From Oscillospiraceae bacterium (lineage in GTDB: Bacteria > Bacillota > Clostridia > Oscillospirales > Oscillospiraceae), in the NCBI GenBank assembly GCA_017416245.1, contig JAFQCX010000037.1, positions 23,166 through 87,165 on the forward strand: a stretch of DNA of 64,000 nucleotides, given 5' to 3'. Position numbers and translations under genes: made by a program. The notes beneath the pieces are model-generated. The model was not told the origin of the DNA. It saw only the letters and a list, made by a program, of their open reading frames with translations, and did no database searches. How positions within the stretch are numbered: position 1 is the first letter of the stretch; every line of letters begins with the position of its first letter. Shown here piece after piece: positions 33,868 to 41,707 of this stretch.

Positions 33868-35751
33868 TTATAGATTCTTTACCTGCAAGGCGCGAATGGC
33901 ATTGACAACGGCAATCACCATAACCCCCACATCCGCAAAGATGGCAAGCCACATATTGGCAAAGCCTGCTGCGCCCAAAATAAGGCACACCAGTTTTACG
34001 CCAATGGCAAAGTACACGTTCTGCTTCACGATGCCTAAGCACTTTCTGGAGATCTTCACTGCCTTTGCGATCTTTAGAGGGTTATCGTCCATCAGCACCA
34101 CGTCGGCCGCCTCCACGGCAGCGTCAGACCCCATTGCGCCCATGGCGATACCGATATCCGCACGGGCCAATACAGGCGCATCGTTGATGCCGTCACCCAC
34201 AAAGGCCAGCGTTTCTCTGCCAGACTTGCCGGCCAGGATTTCTTCCACTCGTTGTACCTTATCCCCCGGCAGAAGCTGGCTGTAATAGCCGTCCAAGCCC
34301 AGGGCTGCGGCCACATCCTTGGCCACCGCCTCCCGGTCTCCCGTGAGCATAATGCACTGTTTCACACCGGCCTTTTTCAGCTCTGCAACCCCACTTGCCG
34401 CGTCCTGCTTCACCACATCGGAAATGACGATATGACCTGCATACGCCCCGTCGATGGCAATGTGAATGATCGTTCCTGTCTGGTGGCAATCCTGATAGGC
34501 GGCGCCAACGCTGTCCATCAGCTTACTGTTACCCACGGCAATTCTCTTGCCGTCGATCACCGCAAGAACTCCGTGGCCGCTGATCTCCTGGATTTCCCCA
34601 ACGCGGTCAAGCTCCGGCTCTTTGCCGTAAGCTCTTTGAAGGCTTTGGGCTATTGGGTGAGAGCTTGCGCTTTCTGCCAGCGCCGCGTAAGCAAGAAGTG
34701 TATCCTCGTCCACGGTGTTGTGGTGTACGCCTGTCACCTGAAATACGCCCTGGGTGAGGGTGCCTGTTTTGTCAAAGACCACATATTTTGTCTGAGCAAG
34801 GGCCTCCAAATAGTTGGAGCCCTTTATGAGAATGCCCTCTCTGCTTGCGCCGCCGATGCCTGCAAAAAAGCTGAGGGGCACGCTGATCACCAGCGCGCAG
34901 GGGCAGCTGATCACCAGGAAGGTCAGCGCTCTGTAGATCCAATCTCCCCACATTCCACTCTTTCCCAGCGCCGTCAAAACCAGCGGCGGCAAAATTGCAA
35001 GGGCCAACGCGCTGATGCACACCGCAGGGGTGTAGATACGGGAGAAGCGGGAGATAAATTTCTCGGATTTGGACTTCCGGCTGCCGGCATTTTCCACCAG
35101 CTCCAAAATCCTGGAAACGGTGGATTCTCCAAATGCCTTGGTGGTGCAAATGGTGAGAACGCCCCGCATATTCACGCAGCCGCTGATGACTGCATCCCCT
35201 ACCGTTACCTCACGGGGCAGGCTCTCGCCGGTGAGGGCACTGGTGTTCAGGCTGGACGCGCCCTTTACCACCACCCCGTCCAGAGGGATCTTCTCTCCGG
35301 GGCGGACTACGATCTCACTGCCCACCGCCACGGTGTCGGGGGATACCTGTATCAGCTTTCCCTCCTGCTCCACATTGGCATAGTCGGGGCGAATATCCAT
35401 AAGAGCGTTGATGTTTTTTCTGCTTTTTCCCACCGCATAGCTTTGAAACCACTCGCCGATCTGGTAGAACAGCATAACCGCAACCGCTTCGTTATAGTCG
35501 CCGGTTTTTGCATAAACTGCCAATGCAATGGCGCCCACCGTGGCAACGGCCATAAGAAAATTCTCATCAAACATTCTGCCGTTGACAATGCCCCGGCCTG
35601 CTTTTCTGAGAATGTCATATCCGATGACCAGATAGCAGGTCAGAAACAGCCCTGCCCGTAAAAGCCCTGTTGTGGGAACGATGTTTAATACAATGAGAAA
35701 AACAGAGCTGACAATGATTCTAATGAGGTTTCTTTTCTGTTTCCTCGTCAT
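33868..35751 (-). CDS. P1B-type heavy-metal ATPase (Zn/Cd/Pb exporter type)
   Basis: A 627-residue metal-exporting ATPase. TGES (174-177, actuator), CPC at 283-285 in SCPCALVIS (ion site), DKTGTLT with phosphorylated D327, SSHPIAQ (HP motif) and GDGINDAPVLA are all present, and the final membrane region (LGAAGFANMWLAIFADVG) is typical of the ZntA/CadA subgroup. It has no N-terminal HMA domain; that domain is encoded separately just upstream. ATG 35751 is preferred over the in-frame GTG 35760 because AGGTGA precedes it. Its 3' end meets the bidirectional terminator. Confidence 0.88.
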   Translation of the reverse strand: MTRKQKRNLIRIIVSSVFLIVLNIVPTTGLLRAGLFLTCYLVIGYDILRKAGRGIVNGRMFDENFLMAVATVGAIALAVYAKTGDYNEAVAVMLFYQIGEWFQSYAVGKSRKNINALMDIRPDYANVEQEGKLIQVSPDTVAVGSEIVVRPGEKIPLDGVVVKGASSLNTSALTGESLPREVTVGDAVISGCVNMRGVLTICTTKAFGESTVSRILELVENAGSRKSKSEKFISRFSRIYTPAVCISALALAILPPLVLTALGKSGMWGDWIYRALTFLVISCPCALVISVPLSFFAGIGGASREGILIKGSNYLEALAQTKYVVFDKTGTLTQGVFQVTGVHHNTVDEDTLLAYAALAESASSHPIAQSLQRAYGKEPELDRVGEIQEISGHGVLAVIDGKRIAVGNSKLMDSVGAAYQDCHQTGTIIHIAIDGAYAGHIVISDVVKQDAASGVAELKKAGVKQCIMLTGDREAVAKDVAAALGLDGYYSQLLPGDKVQRVEEILAGKSGRETLAFVGDGINDAPVLARADIGIAMGAMGSDAAVEAADVVLMDDNPLKIAKAVKISRKCLGIVKQNVYFAIGVKLVCLILGAAGFANMWLAIFADVGVMVIAVVNAIRALQVKNL

Positions 35752-35766
35752 AGCCCTCACCTGCCA

Positions 35767-35985
35767 TTACAGTTCAATTTCAAAATCCGGCTCAACCTTT
35801 CTGCAAACCTTCATAACCGCCTTCATAACCTTCTTTTCGTCCGCGCCGGGGGCAAATTCCACCGTCATCTTCTGGGCCCAAAAGTTTATGGTGGCAGAAG
35901 CAATGCCTTCTACCTTGTTTGCTTCTATCTCGCACAGATTTGCGCAGTTGGCGCAGTCCACTTCAATTTGGTATGTTTTCATCAT
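35767..35985 (-). CDS. Stand-alone HMA metal-binding protein
   Basis: A 72-residue heavy-metal-associated (ferredoxin-fold) domain with the motif DCANCAN (about 10-16), the CxxC pair that binds soft metal ions. It is co-transcribed with the P-ATPase gene 15 bp downstream and probably delivers metal to it, replacing the missing N-terminal domain. SD AAAGGATG. Driven by the - strand promoter at 36043-36071. Confidence 0.82.
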   Translation of the reverse strand: MMKTYQIEVDCANCANLCEIEANKVEGIASATINFWAQKMTVEFAPGADEKKVMKAVMKVCRKVEPDFEIEL

Positions 35986-36021
35986 AATATGTCATCCTTT
36001 TCCTATATTTCAATTAAGTGC

Positions 36022-36050
36022 TTGTTTAATCGTTGCAGGGGTAGTATAAT
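36022..36050 (+). promoter_or_regulatory. Promoter of the ArsR-AraC regulator gene
   Basis: TTGTTT (36022-36027), 17-bp spacer, TATAAT (36045-36050). Confidence 0.65.
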
Positions 36051-36076
36051 AGATTACACACCCATTGTCAACGATT
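36028..36076. promoter_or_regulatory. Long-spaced inverted repeat flanking the divergent promoters
   Basis: AATCGTTG (36028-36035) and CAACGATT (36069-36076) are perfect inverted copies 33 bp apart, one beside each promoter's -35 region. They are candidate binding sites for the ArsR-AraC protein. Confidence 0.45.
36043..36071 (-). promoter_or_regulatory. Promoter of the HMA/P-ATPase genes, overlapping the divergent promoter
   Basis: On the - strand, TTGACA (36071-36066), 17-bp spacer, TATACT (36048-36043). Its -10 shares 4 bp with the + strand -10, so the two promoters exclude each other. Confidence 0.7.
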
Positions 36077-36138
36077 TGGGCGCAATCCCTTCTGTTTGGG
36101 AGAAAAACATTTCCAAAAAGGATATTCGGAGGAGCGTT

Positions 36139-36849
36139 ATGACTTTTTTACACCAGCATCCCGAAAAAAACGGCAAGGAACGCCTGTACCATTCTATGCC
36201 CCAGAGCGAAAATTTCGTGGCGGTAGCGGAGCTGTTAAAGCTGCTGGGTGACCCTACCCGCTTGCAGCTGTTTTGGATCTTGTGCCACACAGAGGAATGT
36301 GTTGTGAACCTGGCGGCGGTTTTAAATGTGTCCAGCCCTGCTGTTTCCCATCATATCCGTTTTCTGAAAGAGTGCGAATTGCTGGAATCCCGCAAGGAGG
36401 GCAAGGAGGTCTACTATAAGGCAGCCCCCACCGAAACCGCAAAGCTGCTGCACATCACCATTGAAAAAATTATGAAAACCGCCTGTCCCATAGTGCAGGA
36501 GCAGAGCTGCAGCCCCCGCCAGGCAGATGAAACCATCGCCCAAATGCACACGTATCTGCTTGCCAATCTGGACAAGCGCATTTCCGTTGACACCCTCTCC
36601 CGCAAATTCCTGATGAATCCCACTACCTTAAAGAGCAAATTCAAGGCCGCCTACGGCCACTCCATTGCCACCCATATCAAGCGCCACAGAATGGAAAAGG
36701 CCGCCAGGCTGCTTTTGGAAACGGATATGCCTGTGGGCGAGATTTCCACAAGCGTGGGCTACGCCAGCGGCAGCAAATTTTCCTCTGCCTTTTCTGAATC
36801 CTACGGTCTTCTGCCCCTGGAATACCGCAAGAAATACGCGCAGAAATAA
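36139..36849 (+). CDS. ArsR-AraC fusion transcriptional regulator
   Basis: A 236-residue protein with two DNA-binding modules. Residues about 25-112 are an ArsR/SmtB winged helix (LLGDPTRLQLFWIL at 35-48, recognition helix SSPAVSHHIRFLKE at 65-78, wing REGKEVYYKA-like). Residues about 135-232 are an AraC double HTH (ISVDTLSRKFLMNPTTLKSKF, GEISTSVGYASGSKFSSAF). C54, C79, H105, C116 and C124 are possible metal ligands. It is divergent from the HMA/P-ATPase genes and should control them. ATG 36139 follows GGAGGAGCG. The in-frame codons upstream cross the promoter and are not coding. Confidence 0.85.
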   Translation: MTFLHQHPEKNGKERLYHSMPQSENFVAVAELLKLLGDPTRLQLFWILCHTEECVVNLAAVLNVSSPAVSHHIRFLKECELLESRKEGKEVYYKAAPTETAKLLHITIEKIMKTACPIVQEQSCSPRQADETIAQMHTYLLANLDKRISVDTLSRKFLMNPTTLKSKFKAAYGHSIATHIKRHRMEKAARLLLETDMPVGEISTSVGYASGSKFSSAFSESYGLLPLEYRKKYAQK

Positions 36850-36856
36850 AGGAAAG

Positions 36857-36885
36857 TTGCCAAACAGCAAATAATTTGTTATAAT
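36857..36885 (+). promoter_or_regulatory. Promoter of trkA-trkH
   Basis: TTGCCA (36857-36862), 17-bp spacer, TATAAT (36880-36885), 33 bp before trkA. Confidence 0.7.
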
Positions 36886-36917
36886 ATTAGTTAATACGCA
36901 AAAAAGAGGTATTGCTT

Positions 36918-38276
36918 ATGAATATCATCATTGCAGGTATCGGTAAGGTCGGCAAGGTGCTGGTGCAGCAACTCACCGCTGAGGGACACTCCCTGACCCT
37001 GATCGATCAGAACAATCAGGTTTTGGAAAAGCTGGTGGTGCAATACGACGCTATCGGTGTGCAGGGCAACTGCGCCGCAAAGACCATACTGGAGCAAGCC
37101 GGTGTGGGTGATGCAGATCTGGTGATCGCCGCCACCGACGCCGACGAAGTGAATCTGTTGTGTTGCCTCACCGCCCACGGCATCAACCCCAACATACATA
37201 CCATCGCCCGTATTCGCGACCCGGAATACACCGAGCAGATCATGACCATGGGCGATACCTTCCCCCTGTCTATGACGGTGAATCCGGAAAAGCAGGCAGC
37301 TATGGAAATTGAACGGCTGCTGAAATTCCCCGGCTTCCTCCGGCGGGAATCCTTCGCCAAGGGTCGCTCTCAGATCGTGGAGCTGCGAATCGACGGCAAA
37401 AGTAAGCTGAAAAACGTTTCTCTGATGGATATGGGCAGCATCGTCAAATGCCGGGTGCTGGTGTGCGCCGTTCTCCGAAACGGACAGGCCGTAGCCCCCA
37501 GCGGTAGCTTCGTGCTGCAGGAGGGCGACCGTATTTTCGTCACCGCGCCCACCTCAGATCTGGCAGTGCTGCTGAAGAATTTGGATATTGTCACCCGTCG
37601 GGTCCGTCGGGTGCTGCTGTGCGGCGGCGGCCGTGTCAGCTTCTATCTGGCAAGTCTATTAGAGGACGACGGTATGTCCGTCAGTATTTTGGAAAAGAAT
37701 CCCCAGCGGTGCATCGAGCTGGCAGAGGAGCTGCCTAACGCCAGCGTGATCCGTGGCGATTGCAGCAACCAGTCCGTTTTGGAGGATCAGGGCATGGACG
37801 AGTGTGATGCGGTTGTGGCGCTCACAGGTCTGGATGAAACCAATATGATCCTGTCCCTGTACGCAGCCGGTCGGGGTGTGGCGCAGACCATCACCAAGCT
37901 CAGCCGCGAAGAGAGCGTCCGCATTGCCAACACCATGAACTTAGGCAGCGTTATCAGCCCCAAGGAGCTGTGCAGTAACGCCATTGTCCGCTATGTGCGG
38001 GCTATGCAGAACCAGACCGGCGCTGCGGTGTCCGTCCACGCGATCGCTGACGGGCAGGTAGAGGCGGTGGAATTTGTGGTGGACGAAAACACCCCCAACT
38101 GCGGTGTGCCCTTGAAGAGCATCCGCCTGACCGCAGGCGTGCTGATCGCAGGCATTGTCCACGGCACCAGATCCGAAGTGCCTAACGGCGACTCCTGTTT
38201 TGTGCCGGGCGACCGGGTGGTGGCCGTCACCAGCCACCGGGGCAGCCTGCAGCAGCTCAGTGATATCTTCGCCTGA
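36918..38276 (+). CDS. trkA: Trk potassium uptake regulator TrkA
   Basis: A 452-residue peripheral protein with two TrkA-N NAD(H)-binding folds (IIIAGIGKVGKVL at about 3-15; VLLCGGGRVSFYLASLL at about 233-249), each followed by a TrkA-C domain. It gates the K+ channel TrkH. ATG 36918 is used because AGAGGT is 7 nt upstream; an in-frame TTG lies 6 nt before it. It is followed 11 nt later by trkH. Confidence 0.92.
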   Translation: MNIIIAGIGKVGKVLVQQLTAEGHSLTLIDQNNQVLEKLVVQYDAIGVQGNCAAKTILEQAGVGDADLVIAATDADEVNLLCCLTAHGINPNIHTIARIRDPEYTEQIMTMGDTFPLSMTVNPEKQAAMEIERLLKFPGFLRRESFAKGRSQIVELRIDGKSKLKNVSLMDMGSIVKCRVLVCAVLRNGQAVAPSGSFVLQEGDRIFVTAPTSDLAVLLKNLDIVTRRVRRVLLCGGGRVSFYLASLLEDDGMSVSILEKNPQRCIELAEELPNASVIRGDCSNQSVLEDQGMDECDAVVALTGLDETNMILSLYAAGRGVAQTITKLSREESVRIANTMNLGSVISPKELCSNAIVRYVRAMQNQTGAAVSVHAIADGQVEAVEFVVDENTPNCGVPLKSIRLTAGVLIAGIVHGTRSEVPNGDSCFVPGDRVVAVTSHRGSLQQLSDIFA

Positions 38277-38287
38277 GAGGTACGCCC

Positions 38288-39739
38288 ATGAATGTGAAGA
38301 TGATGGGGCGGTTTATCGCCCAAATTATCGCCATTGAGGCGGTATTTATGGTGCCTGCCCTTGGTATCAGCCTTGGCTATGGAGAGTGGCCGGGGGTACA
38401 GGCCTTTGCCGTAACCATTGGCATTATGCTGATCCTGGCGGCAATTATGTACGCTCTGTGCCGCAAGGCAGACCGGCTTTTCGGCGCAAGAGAGGGTCTT
38501 GTGTGCGTGGCTTTGAGTTGGATCGTTATGAGTCTTTTGGGGGCGCTGCCCTTTGTTCTCAGCGGACAGGTGAAATCTTACATCGATGCCCTGTTTGAAA
38601 TTGTCTCCGGCTTTACCACCACCGGCTCTTCTGTGATCGCCGATGTGGAAAGCCTGTATCGGGGCATTCTCTACTGGCGCAGCTTCAGCCACTGGGTTGG
38701 CGGTATGGGTGTGCTGGTGTTCCTGCTGGCGATCCTGCCGGGCAGCCAGGGCTCCGGCTTTACTATGCACCTGCTGCGGGCGGAAAGCCCCGGCCCGGAC
38801 GTGGGCAAGCTGGTGCCGAAAATGCGCCAGACCGCGCTGATCCTCTACTGCATTTATATTGTTCTGACCATTGTAAACGTCGTCTTTCTGCTGTGCGGCA
38901 GAATGCACTGGCTGGATGCCCTCTGCACCGCCTTTGGTACGGCAGGCACCGGTGGCTTCGGCGTTTATAATGATTCTTTGGGAAGTGTCAGCCCCTATAT
39001 TCAAAAAGTGACCACCGTGTTTATGTTCCTGTTCGGCATCAATTTCAGCTGCTACTATCTGCTTCTGCTGGGCAAGCTGAAAAGCGTGTTTAAGGATGAG
39101 GAGCTGCGGCTGTATGTGGGACTGGCGGTTGCCAGCGTGATTGCTTTGGTGCTGAGCATTCGACCTTTGTATGCCACATTGGAGGAGACCATTCGCCACG
39201 CGGCATTTCAAGTGTCCTCCATTATGACCACCACCGGCTATACCACCACGGACTATGACCTGTGGCCTGCCTTTTCCAAGGGAATTCTGTTGCTGCTGAT
39301 GATCGTGGGCGCTTGCGCCGGGTCTACCGGCGGCGGTCTGAAATGTATCCGGGTGCTATTGCTGTTCAAAGCCTTGCGCCGGAATATCCGCCAGATCCTG
39401 AACCCCCGGAAGGTGCTGGTCGTACGCTCCAACGGCAAGCCCGTAAACGAAAAGGTTCTGGAAAACACCAATGCCTACCTTGCGGCGTATGTGATCATCA
39501 TTGTGCTTTGCACCTTGATTCTGTCACTGGACGGTTTCAGCTTTGAAACCAATCTGTCTGCAACGCTGGCTACCTTCAACAACATCGGCCCCGGAATGGC
39601 CGCCGTTGGGCCAACCTGCAATTTCAGCAGCTACAGCGCTCTTTCCAAGCTGACGATGACCCTTGCAATGCTGGCAGGACGGTTGGAGATATTCCCCATT
39701 CTGGTACTGTTTTCCCGCAGCACCTGGAACAAAAAGTAA
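38288..39739 (+). CDS. trkH: Trk potassium uptake channel subunit TrkH
   Basis: A 483-residue membrane protein of the TrkH/KtrB family with four pore-loop repeats, seen as GFTTTGSSV (about 97-105), GTAGTGGFG (about 218-226), MTTTGYTTTD (about 313-322) and FNNIGPGM (about 436-443). Each loop holds a selectivity-filter Gly. It forms the K+ uptake system with TrkA. SD GAGAGGTACGCCC. The operon ends in a terminator 3 bp after the stop. Confidence 0.92.
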   Translation: MNVKMMGRFIAQIIAIEAVFMVPALGISLGYGEWPGVQAFAVTIGIMLILAAIMYALCRKADRLFGAREGLVCVALSWIVMSLLGALPFVLSGQVKSYIDALFEIVSGFTTTGSSVIADVESLYRGILYWRSFSHWVGGMGVLVFLLAILPGSQGSGFTMHLLRAESPGPDVGKLVPKMRQTALILYCIYIVLTIVNVVFLLCGRMHWLDALCTAFGTAGTGGFGVYNDSLGSVSPYIQKVTTVFMFLFGINFSCYYLLLLGKLKSVFKDEELRLYVGLAVASVIALVLSIRPLYATLEETIRHAAFQVSSIMTTTGYTTTDYDLWPAFSKGILLLLMIVGACAGSTGGGLKCIRVLLLFKALRRNIRQILNPRKVLVVRSNGKPVNEKVLENTNAYLAAYVIIIVLCTLILSLDGFSFETNLSATLATFNNIGPGMAAVGPTCNFSSYSALSKLTMTLAMLAGRLEIFPILVLFSRSTWNKK

Positions 39740-39742
39740 AGC

Positions 39743-39771
39743 AAAAAGCCTGTCAATCGACAGGCTTTTTT
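39743..39771. terminator. Bidirectional terminator between trkH and the DtxR-type gene
   Basis: Stem 39743-39754 with 39759-39770 and an AATC loop, with A/T runs on both sides. The 3' end of the - strand regulator gene lies inside the stem. Confidence 0.85.
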
Positions 39772-40136
39772 GTATGCTCTTGCACGTGTTTTTTGATGGC
39801 CTCAAAGGACTCATCGCTGATATCGTGCTCCAGCTTGCAAGCATCCTCCATGGCTGTTTTCTCGTTCACGCCCAGAGAAACCAGCAGCCGTGATAAAAGC
39901 GTATGGCGTTCATAGATCTTCTCCGCCACGGTATAGCCGCTATCGGTCAGCGTGATCGCGCCATCCGGCGCAATTTCAATGAAATCGCCCTTTTTCAGCA
40001 AGCCCATAGCTCTGCTGACGCTGGGCTTGGAATAGCCCATATGCTCCGCCACGTCCACTGCGCGCACGTGGTTACTCTTTTTTTGCAGCACAAAAATTGT
40101 TTCCAAATACATCTCGCCGGATTCCTGAATACGCAT
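39753..40136 (-). CDS. DtxR/MntR-family metal-dependent repressor
   Basis: A 127-residue regulator with an N-terminal winged helix (ESGEMYLETIFVL at 5-17, YSKPSVSRAMGLLKK at about 35-49) and a dimerisation/metal domain with ERHTLLSRLLVSLGV and ACKLEHDISDESFEAIKKH. The Glu/His residues are those of Mn2+ or Fe2+ binding MntR/IdeR proteins. It lacks the C-terminal SH3 domain, like MntR. No metal transporter target is beside it. SD GGGAGGTGTAGT before ATG 40136. Confidence 0.85.
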   Translation of the reverse strand: MRIQESGEMYLETIFVLQKKSNHVRAVDVAEHMGYSKPSVSRAMGLLKKGDFIEIAPDGAITLTDSGYTVAEKIYERHTLLSRLLVSLGVNEKTAMEDACKLEHDISDESFEAIKKHVQEHTKKPVD

Positions 40137-40167
40137 ACTACACCTCCCGGGCGCAAACTACTGTTAT

Positions 40168-40196
40168 AGTGTATCACAAGAAACGCTATTTTGCAA
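40168..40196 (-). promoter_or_regulatory. Promoter of the DtxR/MntR-type gene
   Basis: On the - strand, TTGCAA (40196-40191), 17-bp spacer, TACACT (40173-40168). Confidence 0.5.
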
Positions 40197-40206
40197 ACAG
40201 GAAAGA

Positions 40207-40235
40207 AAAACAGGGAAGGCTCCCCTCCCCTGTTT
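40207..40235 (-). terminator. Terminator of the second GH43-like gene
   Basis: AACAGGG (40209-40215) pairs with CCCTGTT (40227-40233), extended inside by imperfect G/C pairs. On the - strand a T-rich run follows. Confidence 0.6.
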
Positions 40236-40246
40236 TCGGTATCCAA

Positions 40247-41227
40247 TCAATCTACATTGGGTTCAAAGAAGCTGCGACAGAACTTGTGCATAGGTCCTTC
40301 GTACCAGGCCTCTGCCAAGAATTCTGTGCCCTTCTGGTCACCCCAGGCGTAGTAGATCAGGGTTCTGCCCTGATATTCGCACATTTCAAGGTCAGACAGG
40401 TTGATGTTCAGCGCGCCATCGATACGCTCCCGCTCTGCAGGAGTCAGATGGGGGTTGGCGATCTGCTTGTCCTCATCATCGTAGACCATAATGGGGTTGA
40501 TGGGGCTGTATTCCCAGTTTACCAGATCCTTACTGCGGGCAATGCAGCTGGCAAAGCGGTAGTTCTGATAACCCTCCAAATAGCCCACATAGTAGTGGTC
40601 ATCACCGGGGAAGGTATACAAGGCGGGAGAGCCACAGTACACATCTCTCTGGAATGCGTGATCCCAGGGAGTCAAGGTCCAGTTGGTCAGATCCTTAGAC
40701 TGCATAAACCGGAAGGTGAAGTGCACAGGACCGCACTCCTCGCGGGGGGCGGAGATCTCAATGAGCAGGGTGTAGGTGTCACCCATTTTTGCGATGTTTA
40801 CATTGTAGATCTTCCAGCCGGGCATTTCCACTTCCTGGTACTGCTCCCAGTTCACCAGATCCTTGGAACGGAAAAATACCAGCGTATCGTTGCCCCAGCC
40901 GGCGTTATCGGTGGCGTGGAACTTGGATTTGCCGGTAACTACGTACATAGTATCCCCGTCAACAAAGGGGAATCCGAAGGTATGTCCCTGGGCAAAATAG
41001 GGCGTGGGCGCATCGGTACGCACATGCACAAAACGCAGAGCCGGCTCACCGGGCAGATCGTGCCAGCTGCCCTGCAGGATTTCGTGGGTGGCAAGCATCG
41101 GACGGCGGATCACTTCAAAGCGGTACAGCTCGTCTTTCCAGATCAAAGGGGTGGTCTCCGCAACGTCGCACTGCAGTGTGCCCATCTTGCGGATCTTAGG
41201 ATGTTTGGGGAATCTGTTCGCAGCCAT
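40247..41227 (-). CDS. GH43-like five-bladed beta-propeller protein
   Basis: A 326-residue cytosolic protein without accessory domain. Blade-like repeats carry SKDLVNWE (twice) and SKDLTNWT, the phrase common to GH43/GH117-type and DUF-type propellers, along with DNAGWGNDTLVFF, SPALYTFPGDDHYYVGY and EMCEYQGRTLIYYAWGDQ. It is probably a glycosidase on imported oligosaccharides, but the catalytic carboxylates cannot be assigned confidently. SD CTGGAGGTCATAACA. It is a single-gene unit between a promoter at 41264-41291 and a terminator. Confidence 0.68.
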   Translation of the reverse strand: MAANRFPKHPKIRKMGTLQCDVAETTPLIWKDELYRFEVIRRPMLATHEILQGSWHDLPGEPALRFVHVRTDAPTPYFAQGHTFGFPFVDGDTMYVVTGKSKFHATDNAGWGNDTLVFFRSKDLVNWEQYQEVEMPGWKIYNVNIAKMGDTYTLLIEISAPREECGPVHFTFRFMQSKDLTNWTLTPWDHAFQRDVYCGSPALYTFPGDDHYYVGYLEGYQNYRFASCIARSKDLVNWEYSPINPIMVYDDEDKQIANPHLTPAERERIDGALNINLSDLEMCEYQGRTLIYYAWGDQKGTEFLAEAWYEGPMHKFCRSFFEPNVD

Positions 41228-41263
41228 TGTTATGACCTCCAGTATGTAAAATATTCCAAGTCA

Positions 41264-41291
41264 ATTATAGCAATTTACCAAGGAAAGTCAA
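41264..41291 (-). promoter_or_regulatory. Promoter of the second GH43-like gene
   Basis: On the - strand, TTGACT (41291-41286), 16-bp spacer, TATAAT (41269-41264). Confidence 0.65.
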
Positions 41292-41314
41292 CACGATTTA
41301 CCTCCAATTATGTA

Positions 41315-41335
41315 TCGCAGGGTAAAACCCTGCGA
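41315..41335 (-). terminator. Hairpin after the spore-protein gene
   Basis: TCGCAGGGT (41315-41323) pairs perfectly with ACCCTGCGA (41327-41335). There is no T run, so termination is uncertain. Confidence 0.4.
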
Positions 41336-41340
41336 CTGCA

Positions 41341-41535
41341 TTACTGCATGCCCTGCTCGTAAGCCTCGATCATCTTCTTGACCATCTGGCCGCCTACGGA
41401 GCCGGCCTCACGAGAGGTCAGGTGACCGTTGTAACCATTGGTCAGGTTTACGCCCACTTCCTGAGCAGCCTGCATCTTGAAGCGGTCCATAGCTTCACGA
41501 GCCTGAGGAATGTTGATCTGGTTGTTGTTCTTCAT
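41341..41535 (-). CDS. Small acid-soluble spore protein, alpha/beta type
   Basis: A 64-residue SASP: Q/A-rich helix (IPQAREAMDRFKMQAAQEVGV) followed by the two signatures NLTNGYNGHLTSREAGSVGG and MVKKMIEAYEQ. These proteins coat and protect DNA in dormant spores. The GPR protease site motif (TSREAGSVGG region) is kept. ATG 41535 follows AAAAAGGAGAGAAAC. Its presence shows that the organism has a spore programme; expression should be forespore-specific (sigma G), although I could not identify a convincing sigma-G promoter. Confidence 0.93.
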   Translation of the reverse strand: MKNNNQINIPQAREAMDRFKMQAAQEVGVNLTNGYNGHLTSREAGSVGGQMVKKMIEAYEQGMQ

Positions 41536-41571
41536 AATGTTTCTCTCCTTTTTCGGCATTTTTCTATGCCT

Positions 41572-41608
41572 GCTTTCTTTGGAAAGTCCGGCGCTTTCCA
41601 AAGAAAGC
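41572..41608. repeat. 15-bp perfect hairpin upstream of the spore-protein gene
   Basis: GCTTTCTTTGGAAAG (41572-41586) and its exact reverse complement (41594-41608) with a 7-nt loop, 36 bp before the SASP start. It could end transcription from the upstream - strand gene or structure the SASP leader. Confidence 0.6.
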
Positions 41609-41707
41609 ACTTTTCTTTCCTGAGCCTAGCTTTGCCTTTTTAGGAGAAAATATAAATGTTTCTTTTCGGAAAATGACGCAAAATTTGGAAAAAACGAGGT
41701 GAGGAGT

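Noticed and set aside
34252-35661. Long + strand frame inside the P-ATPase gene
   Set aside because: Antisense to DKTGT, CPC and GDGINDAP motifs of a clear P-ATPase; no coding features of its own.
41640-41690. Sigma-G promoter for the spore-protein gene
   Set aside because: A TGCGTCA-N16-CATTTATA arrangement on the - strand is only loosely like the consensus and lies upstream of the large hairpin.
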